A stretch of 5,238 nt of DNA, from contig JALUTW010000516.1 of the NCBI GenBank assembly GCA_027021685.1, forward strand, positions 1 through 5,238, read 5' to 3'. The position numbers and the translations under genes are program-made. The notes under the pieces are model-generated. The model was given only the letters and a program-made list of their open reading frames with translations. It ran no database searches and was not told where the DNA came from. This DNA comes from Chromatiales bacterium (GTDB taxonomy: Bacteria > Pseudomonadota > Gammaproteobacteria > CAMYNG01). Shown here in pieces: positions 1 through 3,173 of the stretch. The stretch's first letter is position 1, and each line of letters begins with the position of its first letter.

Positions 1-714
1 GGGCTCGAAACCTCGCTGCTCTCGCGCATCGTGGCCGATCTCGGCCGGGCCGCGCGGGATGCGGGCGTTGGCATCGCCGCCGGCGACACCAAGGTGCTGC
101 GCCGCGGCGAGGGCGGCGGCCTGTACCTGGCCACCACCGGCCTCGGCCTACGCCCGGCCGGCCTCGACCTGGGCCTGCATCGTGTCGAGGCCGGTGACGC
201 CATCCTGGTGAGCGGGCCGGTGGGCGACCACGGCACCGCCGTGATGCTGGCCCGCGAGGAATTCGGCCTGCGCGGCGACCTGCGCTCCGATGCCGCCAGC
301 GTCCTGCCCCTGACCCGGGCCGTGCGCGACCTGCCGGGCCTGCGCTTCATGCGCGATCCCACCCGCGGCGGCCTGGCCACGGTCCTGCACGAGATCCATC
401 GTGCCACCGGCCTCACCGTGCACGTGGAGGCCGGCACGGTGCCCGTGCATGAGGCGGTACAGGCAGTGTGCGAAATGCTCGGCTACGACCCTCTCTATCT
501 GGCCTGCGAGGGCCGGGTGGTGGCGGTGGCCGCCGAAGATGCCGCCGGGGAGGTGCTGGCGCGCTGGCGCGCCCTGCCCGCGGGCGCACAGGCGCGGATT
601 ATCGGCCGCCTGGCCAGGGGTGAGCCGGGCGAGGCGGTGGTGCTGCACACGCCGCTGGGCGGTGAACGGATACTGGAGGAACTGGAAGATGACCCCCTGC
701 CGAGGATCTGCTGA
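1..714 (+). CDS. hypE: Hydrogenase maturation protein HypE, C-terminal part (5' end outside window)
   Basis: HypE makes the cyanide ligand of the [NiFe]-hydrogenase iron. HypF places a carbamoyl group on the HypE C-terminal cysteine, and HypE dehydrates it with ATP to a thiocyanate, which goes to the HypC-HypD complex in the cytoplasm. The reading frame is open from base 1, and 237 residues are visible out of roughly 330-350 usual for the family. The GTG at 31 is an internal valine, not a start. Visible landmarks are GDTKV (residues 28-32), the SGPVGDHG loop (about 71-78), DPTRGG (119-124) in the second half of the AIRS/PurM-like fold, and the terminal PRIC (234-237), whose cysteine carries the modification. 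The C-terminus is therefore intact and the gene looks functional. No further hyp gene follows. The gene converges on tRNA-Glu, and the hairpins at 780-806 and 959-999 can stop its transcript. The family call is secure; only the N-terminus is missing. Confidence 0.96.
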   Translation, partial: GLETSLLSRIVADLGRAARDAGVGIAAGDTKVLRRGEGGGLYLATTGLGLRPAGLDLGLHRVEAGDAILVSGPVGDHGTAVMLAREEFGLRGDLRSDAASVLPLTRAVRDLPGLRFMRDPTRGGLATVLHEIHRATGLTVHVEAGTVPVHEAVQAVCEMLGYDPLYLACEGRVVAVAAEDAAGEVLARWRALPAGAQARIIGRLARGEPGEAVVLHTPLGGERILEELEDDPLPRIC

Positions 715-779
715 TGCCCGTCATCGGCGTGCCCATTGCGCTCCTGCCCGACTCCGGCCGCATCGCAGCCCAAAATCAT

Positions 780-806
780 CAGGGGCCCCGACCAGCGGGG
801 CCCCTG
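780..806. terminator. Hairpin terminator, probably bidirectional (hypE / old tRNA-Glu copy)
   Basis: A perfect 11-bp stem pairs CAGGGGCCCCG (780-790) with CGGGGCCCCTG (796-806) around the loop ACCAG. Read on the minus strand it is followed by GATGATTTT, a weak T-run; on the plus strand by GCGGTTT. It lies 65 bases past the hypE stop and is the first strong hairpin hypE transcription meets. It is also the left copy of the terminator at 959-999. The stem is convincing but the T-runs are poor, so efficiency is uncertain. Confidence 0.65.
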
Positions 807-816
807 CGGTTTGCGT

Positions 817-835
817 TGGCGTCCCCAACGGGATT
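817..835 (-). pseudogene. tRNA-Glu 3'-end fragment (19 nt)
   Basis: On the minus strand these bases read AATCCCGTTGGGGACGCCA. This is identical to the 3' end of the intact tRNA-Glu at 1004-1080: the 3' side of the T-arm, the acceptor strand, the discriminator base and the encoded CCA. Upstream of it (836 onward) nothing matches a D-arm or anticodon arm, so it cannot be a tRNA. The flank beyond CCA and the hairpin beyond that are also shared with the intact locus. The break inside the T-loop resembles the part of tRNA genes that integrases use as attachment cores, but no integrase gene is in the window. Confidence 0.8.
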
Positions 836-840
836 ACTCC

Positions 841-956
841 GCACATCCCTGTGCTCCGCCCCTTCGGGGCCGGCGCCGCTGCGCGGCACCGTTCCCGCGC
901 GCTCCCGGCGCGCGGGTCGAACCCTGCGGGTTCGAATCCGGCTGCGATGCGCAGCC
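841..956. repeat. Train of six consecutive inverted repeats (hairpin array)
   Basis: Almost every base here lies in one of six adjacent inverted repeats. They are: GCACA/TGTGC at 841-854 (loop TCCC); GCCCC/GGGGC at 858-870 (loop TTC); CGGCGCCGC/GCGGCACCG at 871-891 (loop TGC, one mismatch); CCCGCGCGC/GCGCGCGGG at 894-916 (loop TCCCG); TCGAACCC/GGGTTCGA at 917-935 (loop TGC); and GGCTGCG/CGCAGCC at 940-956 (loop ATG). The terminator stem at 959-999 continues the series. Gaps between units are 0-4 bases. The fifth unit contains GGTTCGA, the usual T-loop sequence of tRNAs, so part of the array may derive from tRNA pieces. No convincing protein is encoded. The pairing is seen directly; a function (transcription barrier, structured RNA, binding platform or mobile palindromes) is not established. 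Confidence 0.85.
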
Positions 957-1022
957 CAAAACCACAAAAGGCCCCGACCAGCGGGGCCTTTTGTGGTTTG
1001 CGTTGGCGTCCCCAACGGGATT
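936..1022. repeat. Right copy of the tRNA-Glu tail/terminator repeat
   Basis: This is the partner of the repeat at 752-835. It contains the sixth hairpin of the array, the 18-bp terminator stem, the flank GCGTTGG and the 3' end of the working tRNA-Glu gene. Because it joins onto the complete tRNA, it is probably the parental copy and the left one the derived or degraded copy. That direction is inferred. Confidence 0.85.
959..999. terminator. tRNA-Glu terminator, strong bidirectional hairpin
   Basis: A perfect 18-bp stem pairs AAACCACAAAAGGCCCCG (959-976) with CGGGGCCTTTTGTGGTTT (982-999) around the loop ACCAG. Read on the minus strand it begins 5 bases after the tRNA-Glu CCA and gives a GC-rich core followed by TTTTGTGGTTTT, a good intrinsic terminator. 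The reverse direction is almost as good, so it can also stop rightward transcription coming from hypE. Confidence 0.85.
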
Positions 1023-1080
1023 CGAACCCGTGTCGCCACCTTGAAAGGGTGGTGTCCTAGGCCGTCTAGACGATGGGGAC
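1004..1080 (-). tRNA. tRNA-Glu (anticodon UUC)
   Basis: This tRNA decodes GAA/GAG and is the substrate of GluRS; Glu-tRNA(Glu) is also the usual proteobacterial precursor for tetrapyrroles. The minus strand starts GTCCCCA and ends TGGGGAC plus G and an encoded CCA, closing a 7-bp acceptor stem. The anticodon stem CCACC/GGTGG encloses CTTTCAA, with anticodon TTC (complement at 1043-1045). The T-arm CGGG-TTCGAAT-CCCG is perfect. Length is 77 nt, one base longer than I recall for the E. coli gene because of the D-loop. A strong terminator follows at 959-999. I see no good sigma-70 promoter directly upstream; the nearest 5' structure is the REP-like palindrome at 1113-1146. Its 3' end is duplicated at 817-835. 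Confidence 0.97.
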
Positions 1081-1112
1081 GGAAACTTCTGCCACTGTCT
1101 GTTTCATCCGCC

Positions 1113-1146
1113 CCCTCTCCCTCCAGGAGAGGGTCGGGGTGAGGGG
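1113..1146. repeat. REP-like palindromic element
   Basis: CCCTCTCC (1113-1120) and GGAGAGGG (1126-1133) form an 8-bp stem around CTCCA, followed by the tail TCGGGGTGAGGGG (1134-1146). Read on the minus strand this is CCCCTCACCCCGA followed by the GAGAGGG-type hairpin, a pattern I recognise as a frequently dispersed intergenic palindrome in many gammaproteobacterial genomes. There is no T-run, so it is not a typical intrinsic terminator. It separates the small membrane-protein gene from tRNA-Glu. REP elements of this size are usually moved by RAYT (TnpA-REP) transposases; none is encoded here. Confidence 0.65.
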
Positions 1147-1182
1147 ATCAACGCTCCCCCTGTACCCGCCGGGTCCCGGCCG

Positions 1183-1407
1183 CTACTCTCCCGGATCCTG
1201 CCCGCGATCCGGGTAGCGCCGCCGCGGCCCGGCCAGCTGGCAGGCCACCGTGCCCGCCAGCAGGAGCAGAAACCCCACCGGGACCAGGCCGAGTGCCGTG
1301 ATGCCCAGGCCTTCGGCCCCCTGCCACAGGGCGGTGAAACCCACCCCGAGGCCCGCGGCCACCAGCACGATGCCGGCCCAGACGGTGATGCGGCCCAGGC
1401 GGTGCAT
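1183..1407 (-). CDS. Small two-helix membrane protein of unknown function
   Basis: I do not recognise a family for this 74-residue product. It has a short basic N-terminus (MHRLGR), a first hydrophobic segment at about residues 7-28, a short linker with Q-G-A-E, a second hydrophobic segment at about 34-58, and a basic-acidic tail (RRRYPDRGQDPGE). Positive charges flank both helices, suggesting a hairpin in the inner membrane with both ends in the cytoplasm. Codons are strongly G/C-ended like its neighbours, which supports real coding. The ATG has a weak GGGG (1412-1415) five bases upstream as possible ribosome binding site. It begins only 9 bases after the T-run of the tRNA-Ala terminator and shows no promoter of its own, so it may depend on read-through from tRNA-Ala or gltX. 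It could still be a fortuitous frame. Confidence 0.6.
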   Translation of the reverse strand: MHRLGRITVWAGIVLVAAGLGVGFTALWQGAEGLGITALGLVPVGFLLLLAGTVACQLAGPRRRYPDRGQDPGE

Positions 1408-1416
1408 CAGCGCCCC

Positions 1417-1443
1417 AAAACGAAGGGGCGGCCCTGCCGCCCC
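1417..1443 (-). terminator. Intrinsic terminator of tRNA-Ala (and gltX read-through)
   Basis: On the minus strand an 8-bp stem GGGGCGGC (1443-1436) pairs with GCCGCCCC (1432-1425) around a 3-base loop, followed directly by TTCGTTTT. It lies 13 bases beyond the CCA end of tRNA-Ala. No terminator is visible between gltX and tRNA-Ala, so it would also end any gltX transcript reading through the tRNA. Confidence 0.8.
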
Positions 1444-1456
1444 CGCGCGTTCACTC

Positions 1457-1532
<76 letters not shown>

Positions 1533-1545
1533 GAAAGAGGCGCGC

Positions 1546-1575
1546 ATTTTACGACAGGCCGCCACGGACCATCAA
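1546..1575 (-). promoter_or_regulatory. Predicted sigma-70 promoter of tRNA-Ala with GC-rich discriminator
   Basis: On the minus strand TTGATG (1575-1570, four of six to TTGACA) is followed after 18 bases by TAAAAT (1551-1546, five of six to TATAAT). The next bases are GCGCGCC, a GC-rich discriminator of the kind found at stringently controlled tRNA and rRNA promoters. The predicted start, near 1539, leaves about 7 bases before the mature tRNA 5' end. The -35 hexamer contains the gltX stop codon. Transcription start and ppGpp response are inferred. Confidence 0.7.
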
Positions 1576-2978
1576 GCCGCGGCGGCGGCGATGTGGGCCA
1601 GGGCCCGGTCGATGCGGGCCAGGGTCCGCTCCCGCCCCAGGAGCTCCAGGGTCACGTCGATGGGCGGCGAGACCGGCCCGCCGGAGACCGCCACCCGCAG
1701 AGGCTGGGCCACCTTGCCCAGCTTGAGCCCGGCGGCCTCGGCCACTGCCAGCACCGCCTGGTGCAGGGCCTCCCGCGCCCAGGGCTCGACCCCGGCCAGC
1801 CGCGCCCGCAGGGCCTCCAGCACCGGCGCGGTCTCCGGAGTCAGGTTCTTGCGCGCGGCCTTGGGATCGTACTCCTCGAACTCGCGGTAGAAGAACAGGC
1901 TGTTGTCGGCCATCTCCACCAGGGTCTTGGCCCGCTCCTGCTGCGCCCGCACCACCTCCACCAGGTCGGGCCCCTGGTCCGGATCCACTCCCCGCTGGCC
2001 CAGGTGATAGCTCAGATGATGCGCCACGTGCTCGGGCGGCGAGCGCATGATGTACTGCTGGTTGAGCCACAGCAGCTTGGACGGGTTGAAGGTGGAGGCC
2101 GAGGTGTTGACGTCCTTGATGTCGAACAGGGCCAGCATCTCGTCCAGGGAGAAGATCTCCTGGTCGCCGTGGGACCAGCCCAGCCGCACCAGGTAGTTGA
2201 GCAGCGCCTCCGGCAGGTAGCCGTCCTCGCGGTACTGCATGACACTCACCGCCCCGTGGCGCTTGGACAGCCGCTTGCCGTCCTCGCCCAGGATCATGGG
2301 CACGTGGGCATACACCGGCGGCTCCACCCCCAGGGCACGGAGGATGTTGATCTGGCGCGGCGTGTTGTTGAGGTGATCGTCGCCCCGGATCACGTGGGTG
2401 ATGTTCATGTCCAGGTCGTCCACCACCACCGTCAGGTTGTACGTGGGCGTCCCGTCGGAGCGGGCGATGATGAGATCGTCCAGCTCGCGGTTGTCGAACA
2501 CCACCCGCCCGCGAATGAGGTCGTCCACCACCACCTGGCCCTCGGTGGGGTTGCGGAACCGGACCACCGGCTCCACGCCGGGACGCGGCTCGGTCCGGGC
2601 CCGGCAGCGGCCGTCGTAGCGCGGCTTTTCCTTGCGCGCCATCTGCTCGGCCCGCAATGCGTCCAGCTCCTCCTTGGTGCAGTAACAGTAGTAGGCGTGA
2701 CCGCTGTCCAGCAGCTGCCGGATGACCTCGCGGTAGCGCTCCATGCGGTGGGTCTGGAAGAACGGCCCCTCGTCGTACTCCAGTCCCAGCCAGGTCATGC
2801 CCTCCAGAATGGCGTTGACCGACTCCACCGTGGACCGCTCCAGGTCGGTGTCCTCGATGCGCAGGATGAACCGGCCGCCGTGCTTGCGGGCATGGAGCCA
2901 CGAGAACAGCGCCGTGCGGGCGCCGCCGATGTGCAGGTAACCCGTGGGGCTGGGAGCAAAGCGCGTGCGAATGGTCAT
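1572..2978 (-). CDS. gltX: Glutamyl-tRNA synthetase
   Basis: This cytoplasmic class I synthetase charges tRNA-Glu with glutamate using ATP. At 468 residues it is near the usual bacterial length (about 470). The Rossmann catalytic half contains FAPSPTGYLHIGG with the HIGH-equivalent HIGG at residues 16-19 and LRIEDTD at 39-45. Cysteines 98, 100 and 125 with Tyr121 in the acceptor-binding insertion match the zinc site known from E. coli GluRS; position 127, a histidine named in some descriptions of that site, is Ala here. The KMSKS-equivalent KRLSKR lies at 235-240, followed by the helical anticodon-binding half. The ATG at 2978 is preceded by AGGG (2988-2991) nine bases away and by a candidate promoter at 3009-3017. 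The gene runs toward tRNA-Ala and tRNA-Glu, a neighbourhood I recall from Pseudomonas. Its start overlaps the end of a broken response-regulator frame (ATGA). Confidence 0.98.
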   Translation of the reverse strand: MTIRTRFAPSPTGYLHIGGARTALFSWLHARKHGGRFILRIEDTDLERSTVESVNAILEGMTWLGLEYDEGPFFQTHRMERYREVIRQLLDSGHAYYCYCTKEELDALRAEQMARKEKPRYDGRCRARTEPRPGVEPVVRFRNPTEGQVVVDDLIRGRVVFDNRELDDLIIARSDGTPTYNLTVVVDDLDMNITHVIRGDDHLNNTPRQINILRALGVEPPVYAHVPMILGEDGKRLSKRHGAVSVMQYREDGYLPEALLNYLVRLGWSHGDQEIFSLDEMLALFDIKDVNTSASTFNPSKLLWLNQQYIMRSPPEHVAHHLSYHLGQRGVDPDQGPDLVEVVRAQQERAKTLVEMADNSLFFYREFEEYDPKAARKNLTPETAPVLEALRARLAGVEPWAREALHQAVLAVAEAAGLKLGKVAQPLRVAVSGGPVSPPIDVTLELLGRERTLARIDRALAHIAAAAA

Positions 2979-3008
2979 GTCACCGGACCCTGGTCGACGA
3001 GGGGGCGT

Positions 3009-3017
3009 ATTCTAGCA
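3009..3017 (-). promoter_or_regulatory. Candidate extended -10 promoter of gltX
   Basis: On the minus strand TGCTAGAAT gives an extended -10 (TGn plus TAGAAT, five of six to TATAAT). No good -35 is present at 16-18 bases, which is tolerated by extended -10 promoters. A start near 3002 would give a leader of about 24 bases to the gltX ATG. It lies in the non-receiver part of the broken regulator frame. Confidence 0.5.
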
Positions 3018-3117
3018 GCCCCCCGGCCGCCCGATCCACGCCGCGCCTTCAGTCCATGACCTGGGGGTCCGGACGCACGCAACGTCCCCTGCAAGGTGGC
3101 GAACACTGCGCGAAATC

Positions 3118-3137
3118 TGCACCGGCCATTGCACCGG
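3118..3137. repeat. Short direct repeat at the response-regulator breakpoint
   Basis: TGCACCGG occurs at 3118-3125 and again at 3130-3137, 12 bases apart. The right copy contains the last codon (3134-3136) that still looks like receiver sequence, so the repeat coincides with the point where the gene was cut. Short direct repeats are common endpoints of replication-slippage deletions, but here both copies remain, so the mechanism is only suggested. Confidence 0.6.
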
Positions 3138-3173
3138 AACGCCCGGGTCAGGACGGTGAGAATGTTGGCCTCG

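Larger units (their letters stand above)
752..835. repeat. Left copy of the tRNA-Glu tail/terminator repeat
   Basis: This stretch is an imperfect direct copy of 936-1022, about 186-187 bases away. Shared blocks are TCCGG, GCAGCCCAAAA, the hairpin core GGCCCCGACCAGCGGGGCC, and GGTTTGCGTTGGCGTCCCC continuing through AACGGGATT. The last block is the 3' part of tRNA-Glu plus its downstream flank, in minus-strand sense. Identity stops sharply after GGATT, inside what would be the T-loop. The copies differ mainly in the outer part of the hairpin stem, where both arms changed together so that pairing is kept, and in a small indel near 760. It may be a remnant of a second tandem tRNA-Glu gene or of an integration event at the tRNA 3' end. 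Confidence 0.85.

Noticed and set aside
917..935. A possible tRNA T-arm on the basis of GGTTCGA
   Set aside because: No acceptor, D-arm or anticodon arm can be built around it, and the motif is explained as one half of the inverted repeat TCGAACCC/GGGTTCGA.
752..1022. CRISPR-like array
   Set aside because: There are only two imperfect copies, each with a tRNA tail and terminator, and no regularly spaced short repeats or cas genes.
714..1142. A 142-codon plus-strand frame whose ATG overlaps the hypE stop (TGATG), suggesting a coupled next gene
   Set aside because: It runs through both terminators, the hairpin array and antisense to tRNA-Glu; the product is Arg/Pro/Ala-rich with the phrases typical of translated tRNA flanks.
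1549..2901. A 450-codon minus-strand frame inside gltX in another phase
   Set aside because: Gly/Ala/Arg-rich shadow with no family resemblance; the gltX frame carries all synthetase motifs.
1593..3059. A 488-codon plus-strand frame opposite gltX
   Set aside because: Same reason: gltX is unambiguous, and this product is a low-complexity His/Gln/Val/Gly mirror without recognisable domains.
3061..3088. A hairpin (GGACG/CGTCC on the minus strand) as terminator of the GGDEF-EAL operon
   Set aside because: The stem is only five pairs, the loop is long and there is no T-run.
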